NCBI GenBank assembly: GCA_017441065.1
Contig: JAFSAI010000044.1
Location: 1-61,291 of the forward strand
Length of the DNA: 61,291 nt
Origin: Bacilli bacterium
GTDB lineage: Bacteria > Bacillota_I > Bacilli_A > RF39 > UBA660
Direction of reading: 5' to 3'
Every line of letters begins with the position of its first letter. Position 1 is the stretch's first letter. The translations under genes and the position numbers were made by a program. The notes under the pieces are model-generated. The model was not told where the DNA came from. It did no database searches and was given only the letters and a program-made list of their open reading frames with translations. Positions 8,072-15,532 of the stretch are shown piece by piece.

Positions 8072-8755
8072 TTATATTGAATGGATAATCATTTCTGCAA
8101 TTTCTTTATGTCCTTTATAATTAAAATAAAAACTATTATCATTTACATAAAAATCTTTGTTTAACATTAAATCACTAATATTTATAAAAATTGCTTGATA
8201 TTTAATAGCAATATTAGATAATTCTGAATTTAATATTATAACTTTTCCTTTATCTAAATATTTATTTTCATAAAAACCTACTAGAACTATTTTTGCTTCG
8301 GTAATATCTTTTAATAAATACATTAAATCATCATATTCGTTTATAAATTTCTTTAAATAATCAGTATCTAAATCTTTTGTTATTGCTAATTTTACTAATT
8401 CTTCTTCACCAATACTTATTGTAATTAAAGAAGCATTATGAAGTATTTGTTTTATAAATAAATCTTCATCTTCATGAAGATTATTGTTTTTTAAATCATT
8501 TATTAAATCATTAATTTTATAATTTTTAAAAGCATATTTATTGTCATAATTTTTTAATAATTTTTTACTATCATAATATTCTTTTATATAATCATTAAAA
8601 CTTATACCGTCAATGTTATAAGAGGTTTCACCACTAGCTATTCCATCTCCTAATGCTACAATACTTATTTTTTCATCTTTATTAAAGAAATATATTAAAT
8701 ATGTTAGAATTGCACTTATTAAAACTATTAAAATTATTTTATATTTTCTTTTCAC
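8072..8755 (-). CDS. Membrane-anchored SGNH-hydrolase-like protein lacking the catalytic serine
   Basis: The 227-residue protein has one N-terminal membrane segment (IILIVLISAILTYLIYFF) and an extracellular domain of the SGNH/GDSL type. Block I reads IVALGDGIASGE, where the nucleophilic serine of GDS is glycine. A later ITISIGEEELV matches the block III region (GxND) poorly, and the C-terminus FYFNYKGHKEIAEMI keeps the histidine of block V. It may therefore bind rather than hydrolyse its ligand, presumably in the cell wall. The start codon is GTG after GGGGTGAATTA. It is downstream of murA on the same strand. Confidence 0.6.
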   Translation of the reverse strand: MKRKYKIILIVLISAILTYLIYFFNKDEKISIVALGDGIASGETSYNIDGISFNDYIKEYYDSKKLLKNYDNKYAFKNYKINDLINDLKNNNLHEDEDLFIKQILHNASLITISIGEEELVKLAITKDLDTDYLKKFINEYDDLMYLLKDITEAKIVLVGFYENKYLDKGKVIILNSELSNIAIKYQAIFINISDLMLNKDFYVNDNSFYFNYKGHKEIAEMIIHSI

Positions 8756-8770
8756 TAATTCACCCCAAAT

Positions 8771-8794
8771 AAAAATGTAGAGATTTCTCTACAT
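8771..8794 (-). terminator. Terminator of murA
   Basis: 8-bp stem ATGTAGAG/CTCTACAT (8787-8794 with 8775-8782), 4-base loop, then T5 on the minus strand; touches the murA stop. Confidence 0.8.
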
Positions 8795-10047
8795 TATATT
8801 TCTTCTAGACTTATTTTAGCACCAACATTACTTAACTTATTAATTATATTTTCATATCCTCTAAGTATATAATCAATATCATAAATAGATGTTGTTCCCT
8901 CTGCTATTAATCCGGCTAGTATTAATGCTGCTCCTCCGCGAAGATCTGTTGCATTAATATCTGTACCAATTAATTTTGATTTACCTTTAATAGTTGCTTT
9001 TAAACCATCTAATTTGATTTTTGCTCCCATTTTTTGTAAATATGGATAATGGCCAATTCTATTTTCCCAAATTGTTTCTTCCATAATTGAAGTTCCTTTT
9101 GCTTGAGTAAGTAATACACTCATTGGTTGACCTAAGTCAGTTGGGAAACCAGGATAAACTTCTGTTGTAACATTTGTTGGTTTTAAATCATCTCTTTTAT
9201 TTAAGATAACACTATTACCTTCTATTTTATAATCAACATTCATTTCTGTTAACTTTTCAAATAATGCTTCATTATGTTCTGGAACAATACCTTCTACTTT
9301 TAAATCTTTTCCCATTAAAGCACCCATAAGTATATAAGTTCCTGCTTCAATACGGTCTGGAATAACTTCTATTTCAGCTCCATTTAAATGATCAACACCT
9401 TCAATAGTTATCATTTCTGTTCCTGCACCAGTTATTTTTGCACCCATCTTATTTAAGAAATCTGCTACATTAATAATTTCTACTTCTTTAGCAGCATTAT
9501 TAATAATAGTAGTTCCTTTTGCTCTAACAGCTGCAAACATAATGTTAATAGTAGCACCAACACTAGCAAAAGCTAAATTAATGTTAGCACCATGTAATTC
9601 TTCAGCACTTATTGTGTATTTATGTTTGCTCTTAGTAACTTTTGCTCCTAATGCTTTAAATCCCTTTAAATGAATATCAATAGGTCTTGTACCAATATTA
9701 CATCCTCCAGGAAAATATATTTCTACATGTTTATACTTTCCAAGTAATACTCCCATAAAATAATAAGATGCTCTTAGTTTAACACTTAATGCTTCACTAA
9801 TTGGAACATTTTCTAATTTTGTTGAATCTATTTCAATAGTTTTATCATTCTGTTTAATATCACAATTTAATAATCTTATAATTTCAAATAAAGCATCTCT
9901 GTCAGTTATGTTAGGTACATTTTTTATTGTACAAACACCATCAGCTAGTAATGCTGCCGGGATTAACGCTACCGCACTATTTTTAGCTCCACCTATAGTG
10001 ATAGTACCACTTAGAGGGAACCCACCCTTAATAACAATTCTTTCCAT
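8794..10047 (-). CDS. murA: UDP-N-acetylglucosamine 1-carboxyvinyltransferase MurA
   Basis: Catalyses the first committed step of peptidoglycan synthesis, transferring enolpyruvate from PEP to UDP-GlcNAc in the cytoplasm. The 417-residue protein has GGAKNSA at residues 19-25, the active-site loop PGGCNIGTRP with Cys116 (target of fosfomycin), and RAGAxLI-like and PDRIEAGTY motifs. The start is the second of two close ATGs (10047), because AAGGA abuts the first. It has its own promoter and a leader of about 170 bases. In B. subtilis murAA adjoins spoIID; here four genes intervene. Confidence 0.96.
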   Translation of the reverse strand: MERIVIKGGFPLSGTITIGGAKNSAVALIPAALLADGVCTIKNVPNITDRDALFEIIRLLNCDIKQNDKTIEIDSTKLENVPISEALSVKLRASYYFMGVLLGKYKHVEIYFPGGCNIGTRPIDIHLKGFKALGAKVTKSKHKYTISAEELHGANINLAFASVGATINIMFAAVRAKGTTIINNAAKEVEIINVADFLNKMGAKITGAGTEMITIEGVDHLNGAEIEVIPDRIEAGTYILMGALMGKDLKVEGIVPEHNEALFEKLTEMNVDYKIEGNSVILNKRDDLKPTNVTTEVYPGFPTDLGQPMSVLLTQAKGTSIMEETIWENRIGHYPYLQKMGAKIKLDGLKATIKGKSKLIGTDINATDLRGGAALILAGLIAEGTTSIYDIDYILRGYENIINKLSNVGAKISLEEI

Positions 10048-10053
10048 ACTCAT

Positions 10054-10447
10054 TCCTTCTTTTGAATATACAAGATTTTTTCAGATGAAATTACCTTTTA
10101 CTATTATTTATGTAATTTCTGGGTTTTTGTGATATATATCAAAAATCCTCAAAAAAAATATGTATATTTATATTTTTGTTTTTCTATTACTAATCCGAAT
10201 ATCTCGGCCTTTCTAAGCAATAATATACGATTTAAAAAATCGTTTGTCAATACAAATGAGTTAAATTGTTATTTACAAGATTTATATCAAATTTGATAAT
10301 TTCACCCTTAAATATTCGTAAAATGTGACATCATTTGGGCTTATTAAGTCTTTTGTTAAAATACTTTTTATTATCAAATATAACATAACAAACTCTATAA
10401 AAAAGAGAAAAACATTAATTATTACAAACATTTTTTTAGTTACATAT
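10054..10447. other. Gene-free spacer: murA leader, promoter and a palindrome
   Basis: This 394-base stretch holds no convincing gene. From 10227 to 10048 it is the murA leader (minus strand) with two hairpins: CCGA/TCGG near the 5' end (10204-10207 with 10195-10198) and GAAATTAC/GTAATTTC (10112-10119 with 10087-10094). The murA promoter is at 10250-10222. A perfect 14-base palindrome TATCAAATTTGATA lies at 10285-10298, upstream of the promoter. The rest (10300-10447) shows nothing I can assign. Confidence 0.6.
10222..10250 (-). promoter_or_regulatory. SigmaA promoter of murA with palindromic spacer
   Basis: Minus strand TTGACA (10250-10245), 17-base spacer, TATATT (10227-10222). The spacer contains CGATTT...AAATCG, an inverted repeat that could be an operator. 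Confidence 0.75.
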
Positions 10448-11269
10448 CTATTCATTTTCTTTATCTAAGTAAATACTGCAACTAATTATTTCAGATGATT
10501 CAATATTTATATAACCATCTTCATAAGTAATATCAGTATCTGTCCTTTCATTATTATTGTTAATACAAACACTTTTAGTTTCATTTAATACATAATTTAT
10601 ATTAGAGGGTATACTTATTCTTTCAATGTAATCTCCCATTTGATAAGTTTCTTCTACATATAAATTTACTTTTATATCAGAGGATTCTTGAGTAAAATAA
10701 ATACTACAATGTTCTTTTGTAGAAGAAGATAATTTTACTGTATGAAGTTCGCTATTATATTCTAACGTACCATCGTTAGCACATTCATAATAGCTATATT
10801 TATAACCATAAGCTGGTATTCTTTCACTAATTGTATAAGTATTACTTCCTGGATTATCTTCTAACATAATTTGTACGGATAAATCCATACTACCTATTAC
10901 GTCAAAATAAACAGAACATACTTCTTTTTTTTCTATGGTAACGCTTGTTGTTTTTGTTTCTTCATCATAAATTAACGTTGAATTGTTTTGACATTTATAA
11001 CCACTGTAATTGTATCCTAATGTTGGAATTTCATCTCCTAAACGATATTTACCATTACCATTTCCTGTAGAATCCATATTTTCTAAATAAACCAATAAAA
11101 CATAGTCATATTCTTCTAAGTACATATTTCCGACAGTAGCTTTTATCAAAGATAATGATGCATTTTCATAATAATAGCCAAAAGATATATATATATTAAT
11201 TAAAAGTAAATTAATTATAATCAGAATACCTGTTGTAGTTAAATATTTTTTTCTATTCTCTTTTTTCAA
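10448..11269 (-). CDS. Membrane-anchored protein with three cysteine-paired repeats; N-terminus probably truncated
   Basis: A 273-residue open frame with one membrane segment (GILIIINLLLINIYI) followed by three extracellular repeats at about residues 55-122, 130-192 and 197-270. Each repeat starts with a beta-strand such as VNLYVEE and has two conserved cysteines, as in YSGYKCQNNSTLIYD...EVCSVYFD, YSYYECANDGTLEYN...EHCSIYFT and KSVCINNN...ISCSIYLD. No known domain is recognised; a surface adhesin or binding protein is a guess. The apparent start is a TTG with no ribosome site, and the frame is open upstream except for one TAA (see 11270-11404), so the gene may be a pseudogene. Confidence 0.55.
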   Translation of the reverse strand: MKKENRKKYLTTTGILIIINLLLINIYISFGYYYENASLSLIKATVGNMYLEEYDYVLLVYLENMDSTGNGNGKYRLGDEIPTLGYNYSGYKCQNNSTLIYDEETKTTSVTIEKKEVCSVYFDVIGSMDLSVQIMLEDNPGSNTYTISERIPAYGYKYSYYECANDGTLEYNSELHTVKLSSSTKEHCSIYFTQESSDIKVNLYVEETYQMGDYIERISIPSNINYVLNETKSVCINNNNERTDTDITYEDGYINIESSEIISCSIYLDKENE

Positions 11270-11404
11270 AAAATTTTCTTTTATTTTTTTATAATAATAT
11301 AAAAACTTCTTATAAGATTTTTTTGTTTTTCTTTTTTAAATTTTCATATATTTTAAAAATTCATCTTTATAATCATTATATATTTTTAATATTTTATTTT
11401 TCAA
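11270..11404 (-). pseudogene. In-frame upstream extension of the surface protein, interrupted by one stop
   Basis: Reading back in the same frame from 11269, the sequence is open to a TTG at 11404-11402 preceded by GTGGTGAT, except for a single TAA at 11338-11336. Before the stop it encodes LKNKILKIYNDYKDEFLKYM and after it KRKTKKSYKKFLYYYKKIKE, both lysine- and tyrosine-rich like the downstream start. This looks like the true cytosolic N-terminus cut by a nonsense mutation or a sequencing error. Alternatively it is a separate 22-codon peptide. Confidence 0.5.
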
Positions 11405-11458
11405 AATATCACCACTCATTTATATAATGAAAAAGTATTTTAATTTTTATACAATATA

Positions 11459-11995
11459 TTATTTAAAAATGTGCATTATACCTAAAAAAATAAGCAAAAT
11501 TATCCCTAAAATATTAGCATAAACACCTAATTTTTCGCCAGAATATTTTCCAATCAAAAGGCCTAAAAATGTAAAAGAAGCGGCACATGTACTAAAAATT
11601 ATACCTGAAAGGAAGACATTTTCAGTAATTGCACTTAGCCCTAATCCAGTGGAAAAACTATCCAAACTAACTGAAATAGATATTAACATCATATTAAATA
11701 AAGTTAATTCAAAATATTTTTCTTCCGTTTTTATTAAATCTAGTATCATTTCGATACCAATAAATAAAAGAATTATTCCAAGTAAAAAATTAACATTAAT
11801 GTTTAAAAAAGTAATTATTTTATTTCCTAATAATGAACCTAAAAGAGGCATAAAAAAGTGCATTACACCTACTAAAAAACATAAAAAAATAGTTTTTTTC
11901 CTAGTTATATTAAAAGTTCCTATGCTTAAAGAAATTGAAAATGTGTCCATTGACAAGGAGATACCTATTATAAATAGTGAAATTATTATTGACAC
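11459..11995 (-). CDS. mntP: Manganese efflux pump MntP
   Basis: A 178-residue integral membrane protein with six predicted hydrophobic segments. It contains the two internal repeats of MntP: SLSMDTFSISLSIGTF near the N-terminus and ISVSLDSFSTGLGL in the middle, with the aspartates used for metal passage, and FLVGVMHFFMPLLGSLLG between. YtaF sporulation proteins are related, but the GTF-x-H-x-FMP-LG pattern and the location next to spoIIR (as ywlD/mntP in B. subtilis) favour MntP. The start is GTG after GGGTGATTAT. No manganese riboswitch was seen upstream. Confidence 0.82.
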   Translation of the reverse strand: MSIIISLFIIGISLSMDTFSISLSIGTFNITRKKTIFLCFLVGVMHFFMPLLGSLLGNKIITFLNINVNFLLGIILLFIGIEMILDLIKTEEKYFELTLFNMMLISISVSLDSFSTGLGLSAITENVFLSGIIFSTCAASFTFLGLLIGKYSGEKLGVYANILGIILLIFLGIMHIFK

Positions 11996-12017
11996 ATAAT
12001 CACCCTAATTAAATATA

Positions 12018-12527
12018 TTAATTATTTCGAAATTTATTAATTATTTTTGTAGCATAAAACTCATATTCAGCATTGCTTAAATTATTTTGCTCATCAAGTA
12101 AACATAACGGAGGAAATAAAACACACCACCAATTTTTACCTAATCCTTCTCCTACTGTTATTACTAAACTTTCATAATTTCCTGATTTATAAGTTATACC
12201 TTTATACTCCTTAGTTGGAAAATAATTATCTCCATAACTTATGTCATATTCTACATTATAGTCATTTAATATAGAATCAACTTTATTTATATTATTATTA
12301 ATTATATTTCTTGCTTCTTCTATATCTTTTGCATTACTAATTAACGCATACAATTCTTTTTCTACGTCATTTTTGATACTTAATTTCAATTTTTGATCTT
12401 CTATACTATCACTGTTTGCAATAACTCTAAATCTAATTGCATTATCCGGTATTAAAATATGTTCTTTTTCATTTATTCCAACTGATATTACAACTACCAT
12501 AAATAATATAATAATTATTTTCTTCAT
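12018..12527 (-). CDS. spoIIR: Stage II sporulation protein R
   Basis: SpoIIR is secreted from the forespore and triggers SpoIIGA to process pro-sigmaE in the mother cell. The 169-residue protein has an N-terminal signal/anchor (IIIILFMVVVISVG), then IRFRVIANSDSIEDQKLKL at about residues 31-49 and GNYESLVITVGEGLGKNWWC followed by VLFPPLC, the hallmarks of the family. TTTAGGTGAAATA precedes the ATG. It lies next to prmC-prfA as in B. subtilis. Control by sigmaF is expected from the family, but I could not identify a clear sigmaF site. Confidence 0.96.
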   Translation of the reverse strand: MKKIIIILFMVVVISVGINEKEHILIPDNAIRFRVIANSDSIEDQKLKLSIKNDVEKELYALISNAKDIEEARNIINNNINKVDSILNDYNVEYDISYGDNYFPTKEYKGITYKSGNYESLVITVGEGLGKNWWCVLFPPLCLLDEQNNLSNAEYEFYATKIINKFRNN

Positions 12528-12691
12528 TATTTCACCTAAATAAATATTGTCATACTTTACTTATATTTATTCAAATTAATAAAATTTTGTTGATAAGTTC
12601 GGTATTTGTAACATATAATATTATATATAGATAATAAAAGAAGTCTTTTGTGGCTTCTTAGGGTTAAGTCTATTTTAATGTCTTTATTGAC

Positions 12692-12724
12692 AAAAAAGAG
12701 ATATTATTCAAATATCTCTTTTTT
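12692..12724 (-). terminator. Terminator of prmC (stem could work in both directions)
   Basis: Perfect 14-bp stem (12692-12705 with 12711-12724) with a 5-base loop; A6 and T6 tracts at its ends give a T-run on either strand. It overlaps the prmC stop codon. Confidence 0.8.
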
Positions 12725-13432
12725 ATTTGTTATAAAAATATATCTTTCAAAATCATTATAATCTTTTTCTATTTTTACATATGCTTCTGGCATAAATGAT
12801 TTAACAATATTTTTAATTAAATTTCCTTCTTTATCTCCAATTTCAAATGCTATTAGAAAATCTTTATTTAAATTGTTATGAAGTCTTTCTAATATTATTT
12901 TATAAAAATGTATTCCATCCTCTGGAGCAAATATTGCGTTTTGAGGTTCATATTTAGTTTTTTGATCAACATTCGAATTAAATGGTACGTATGGAGGATT
13001 ACTTATAATTAAATCATATTTTGCTTCTGTCTCAAATTCATGAATATCTTTATGCAAAAATGTTATATCAACATCATTATTTAATGCATTAAGCTTTGCT
13101 ACTTCTAAAGCTTCATCACTTATATCAATGGCTAAAATATTAGCATCTAACGCCTTTTTTAAAGCAATACTTATACATCCACTTCCAGTTCCAATCTCTA
13201 AAATATTTGGTTTTGAAATATTAAATTTATTGAAATATTTCAAAGCTTTTTCAATTAAATATTCCGTTTCAAATCTTGGTATTAATACTTTTTCTGAAAC
13301 ATTTATAATATTCCCATAAAATTCTACATTACCTATTATATATTGAACCGGATAACCTTTTTCTAGTTTTTCAAAAGCTTCTTTTTGGCTTTCTAAAGGA
13401 ACATATTTCTTTATTAATTCAATATCATTCAT
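12704..13432 (-). CDS. prmC: Peptide chain release factor N5-glutamine methyltransferase
   Basis: PrmC methylates the glutamine of the GGQ motif of release factors with S-adenosylmethionine. The 242-residue protein shows the substrate-entry motif VLIPRFETEYL, the SAM-binding ILEIGTGSGCISIAL and the catalytic NPPYVP. Its ATG shares one base with the stop of prfA (TAATG), so the two are translationally coupled and the methylase is made with its substrate. The chain is short at the N-terminal helical domain compared with the usual 270-280 residues. Confidence 0.95.
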   Translation of the reverse strand: MNDIELIKKYVPLESQKEAFEKLEKGYPVQYIIGNVEFYGNIINVSEKVLIPRFETEYLIEKALKYFNKFNISKPNILEIGTGSGCISIALKKALDANILAIDISDEALEVAKLNALNNDVDITFLHKDIHEFETEAKYDLIISNPPYVPFNSNVDQKTKYEPQNAIFAPEDGIHFYKIILERLHNNLNKDFLIAFEIGDKEGNLIKNIVKSFMPEAYVKIEKDYNDFERYIFITNKKEIFE

Positions 13433-14499
13433 TATGAATTAAAATTTTCTCCTGCTAATTTCAAACGCATATCTTCTGTTATTAATGCTTCTACTATAGG
13501 AGCTAAGTTACCATCCATTACTCTATCTAGTTCCATAAGAGAAAAATTAATTCGATGATCTGTAACTCTGTTTTGAGGATAATTATAAGTTCTTATCTTC
13601 TCAGATCTATCCCCAGTACCAATCTTAGTTTTTCTTGTTGCTCCAACTTCTTGTTCTTGCTTTTGTTTCATCTCATCATGAAGCTTTATTCTTAAAAGTC
13701 TCATAGCATTTTCTTTATTTCTTAATTGACTTCTTTCAGTTTGACAACCAACTACTACACCAGTCGGTACGTGTGTTATTCTTACTGCTGAATTTGCAGT
13801 ATTTACTGATTGTCCACCAGCTCCACTAGAGTGAAATACGTCTATTTTTAAATCGCTTTCTTTTATTTCAATATCAACATCTTCTACTTCTGGCATAACT
13901 AGTACTGTTGCAGTTGAAGTATGTACTCTACCTTGAGTTTCTGTTGCAGGAACTCTTTGAACTCTATGAGAACCACTTTCGTATTTTAATTTAGAATAAA
14001 CATTAGTTCCTTTAATCATACATTCAATTTGAGAAAAACCACCAGACGTACCTTCAATAGAGTTTAAAACTTCTATTTTCCATCCCATTTCTTCAGCATA
14101 ATAAGAGTACATTCTAAATAAGTCTCCAGCAAAAATATTTGCTTCATCACCACCTGCTGCTCCTCTTATTTCCATGATTACGTTTTTACCATCATTTTCA
14201 TCTTTTGGTACTAATAAAATTTCTAATTCCTTGTGTAAAGATTCTATCTTTTGAGATAAATTTTCAACTTCTACTAATGCTATTTCTCTAAATTCTTCAT
14301 CATTTATAAGTGATTTTGCTTCTTCTAATGCTTTTTCTGTTTCTTTATATTCATTATAAACATTTACAGTTTCTTCTAAATCACTTTGTTCTTTTGATAA
14401 TTCTTTCAATTTATTATAGTCATTCAAAACTTCTGGTTTTGTTAACTCTAATTTCAATTCTTCTGATTTTTTTAAGATATTTTCTAATCTTTCAAACAT
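13432..14499 (-). CDS. prfA: Peptide chain release factor 1
   Basis: RF1 ends translation at UAA and UAG. The 355-residue protein has a coiled-coil N-terminal domain, the PAT-type codon-recognition region near residues 180-190 (VPATETQGRVHTS) and GAGGQSVNTANSAVR with the GGQ that enters the peptidyl-transferase centre. The start is the ATG at 14499 after AAAGGTGAT; the GTG three codons earlier is part of the ribosome site. A sigmaA-like promoter lies at 14548-14521. Forms an operon with prmC. Confidence 0.96.
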   Translation of the reverse strand: MFERLENILKKSEELKLELTKPEVLNDYNKLKELSKEQSDLEETVNVYNEYKETEKALEEAKSLINDEEFREIALVEVENLSQKIESLHKELEILLVPKDENDGKNVIMEIRGAAGGDEANIFAGDLFRMYSYYAEEMGWKIEVLNSIEGTSGGFSQIECMIKGTNVYSKLKYESGSHRVQRVPATETQGRVHTSTATVLVMPEVEDVDIEIKESDLKIDVFHSSGAGGQSVNTANSAVRITHVPTGVVVGCQTERSQLRNKENAMRLLRIKLHDEMKQKQEQEVGATRKTKIGTGDRSEKIRTYNYPQNRVTDHRINFSLMELDRVMDGNLAPIVEALITEDMRLKLAGENFNS

Positions 14500-14520
14500 A
14501 AAAATCACCTTTCTTTTTAA

Positions 14521-14548
14521 ATTATAACATATAATTAAAATTTGTAAA
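14521..14548 (-). promoter_or_regulatory. Promoter of prfA-prmC
   Basis: Minus strand TTTACA (14548-14543), 16-base spacer, TATAAT (14526-14521) with extended TGT. Confidence 0.6.
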
Positions 14549-14591
14549 AAACACTAGAATGATTATACTATTCAGACTATTTTTTTACAAG

Positions 14592-14621
14592 AAAAAAATA
14601 CAATAATCTATAATTATTGTA
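14592..14621 (-). terminator. Terminator of rpoE
   Basis: 9-bp stem TACAATAAT/ATTATTGTA (14613-14621 with 14599-14607) followed by T7 on the minus strand; overlaps the end of rpoE. Confidence 0.8.
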
Positions 14622-15051
14622 CGTTTTCATCTTCATCAATGATAACTAAATCTTTTAAATCATCATCTTCATCATCATTATCATCTAATTCATTATCATA
14701 GAAAATATCTTCATCTTCTTCATTTTCTATTTCTAAATCTTCATCTTCAGGTAGTTCTTCACTTGTATCAATATCTTCTTCATCTTCAACTACTATATTT
14801 TGTAAATGATTTGTAGCTAAATCCCAATATCCTTTTGGAAGTAATACAAATTTTTTATTAATTGAAAGTAGTTCAAAGAAATCCCCAATTCTATCTTCAA
14901 CAGTATTTTCTGGTAATTCTAATACTTTACATACTTTTTTAAACAAATCAAGAAGCTTCATTTTCTTTCCTGCTTGTTCTAAAATTAAATAAGCAATTTC
15001 ATCATATCCCATTGTTTCTAATTCTGCTTTTGATATATCTTTTAAACTCAT
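14614..15051 (-). CDS. rpoE: RNA polymerase delta subunit
   Basis: Delta binds RNA polymerase of low-GC Gram-positives and raises promoter selectivity and recycling. The 145-residue protein has an N-terminal HARE-HTH domain (about residues 1-85, with GYDEIAYLILEQAGKKMKLLDL-like helices) and a C-terminal tail of about 55 residues made almost only of Asp and Glu, which is the signature of the family. AAGGAGATAATT precedes ATG. Confidence 0.95.
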   Translation of the reverse strand: MSLKDISKAELETMGYDEIAYLILEQAGKKMKLLDLFKKVCKVLELPENTVEDRIGDFFELLSINKKFVLLPKGYWDLATNHLQNIVVEDEEDIDTSEELPEDEDLEIENEEDEDIFYDNELDDNDDEDDDLKDLVIIDEDENVQ

Positions 15052-15099
15052 AATTATCTCCTTTTCAAACTCATTATATGCAATTTATTATATATGTTA

Positions 15100-15435
15100 T
15101 TATAATAAATGTATTATTATTCTTTTTTCTTCATCTAATTTATAATTTAATATAATTTTATCTTTATCCTTTATAAAACTACACTCAATTTTATCTTCGA
15201 TATTTATATTATTTTCTTTTAATATATAATTAAATAAAGATTTATTAAAATCTATTTTAAACATAAATTCATTATTTTCTCTTATATAAATTTTATCTTC
15301 TAAATTTATATAATTTGAAGTATTATTATCTTCTTCATATTTAACAAATTTATCTACTATATACTCACACTCAATTTTTTTATCAATGATTATAAAACCA
15401 TTACTTAATAAACTTAAGTTTATTGCTTTTTTTAT
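15100..15435 (-). CDS. Short hypothetical protein with an ATA start codon, possibly DUF1934-like
   Basis: A 111-codon open frame that conventional gene callers would miss: no ATG, GTG or TTG is found before its middle. GAGGTGAT is followed three bases later by ATA (15435-15433), exactly where the start codon should be; the frame is closed upstream by TGA. The product reads like a small beta-barrel: alternating polar and hydrophobic strands such as GFIIIDKKIECEYIV, EFMFKIDFNK and KDKIILNYKLDEEKRIIIHL at the C-terminus, which resembles DUF1934/YwiB proteins. Codon use matches the neighbours. It could be functional with AUA initiation or a gene silenced by an ATG to ATA change. Confidence 0.6.
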   Translation of the reverse strand: MKKAINLSLLSNGFIIIDKKIECEYIVDKFVKYEEDNNTSNYINLEDKIYIRENNEFMFKIDFNKSLFNYILKENNINIEDKIECSFIKDKDKIILNYKLDEEKRIIIHLL

Positions 15436-15452
15436 ATAATCACCTCTTTTTT

Positions 15453-15501
15453 CTAGAAAACTATATCATAACATATATATAATTTCAACATAATTTTCTA
15501 G
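15453..15501. repeat. Inverted repeat in the divergent promoter region
   Basis: CTAGAAAA (15453-15460) and TTTTCTAG (15494-15501) face each other 33 bases apart, between the divergent gene at 15100-15435 and the penicillin-binding protein gene. Could be an operator pair; no T-run follows. Confidence 0.35.
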
Positions 15502-15532
15502 TTTCTTTACATAATAATTTTAGGTGATTTAA

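Noticed and set aside
11459-11995. Assignment as sporulation protein YtaF
   Set aside because: Motifs GTF and HFFMPLLG and the spoIIR neighbourhood fit MntP better; the families are related, so some doubt remains.
12600-12690. Plus-strand TTGACA at 12687-12692 and the AAGAAG/CTTCTT hairpin near 12640 as a small RNA gene
   Set aside because: The -35-like sequence leads only into antisense of prmC with no -10, and the hairpin is weak; insufficient for a call.
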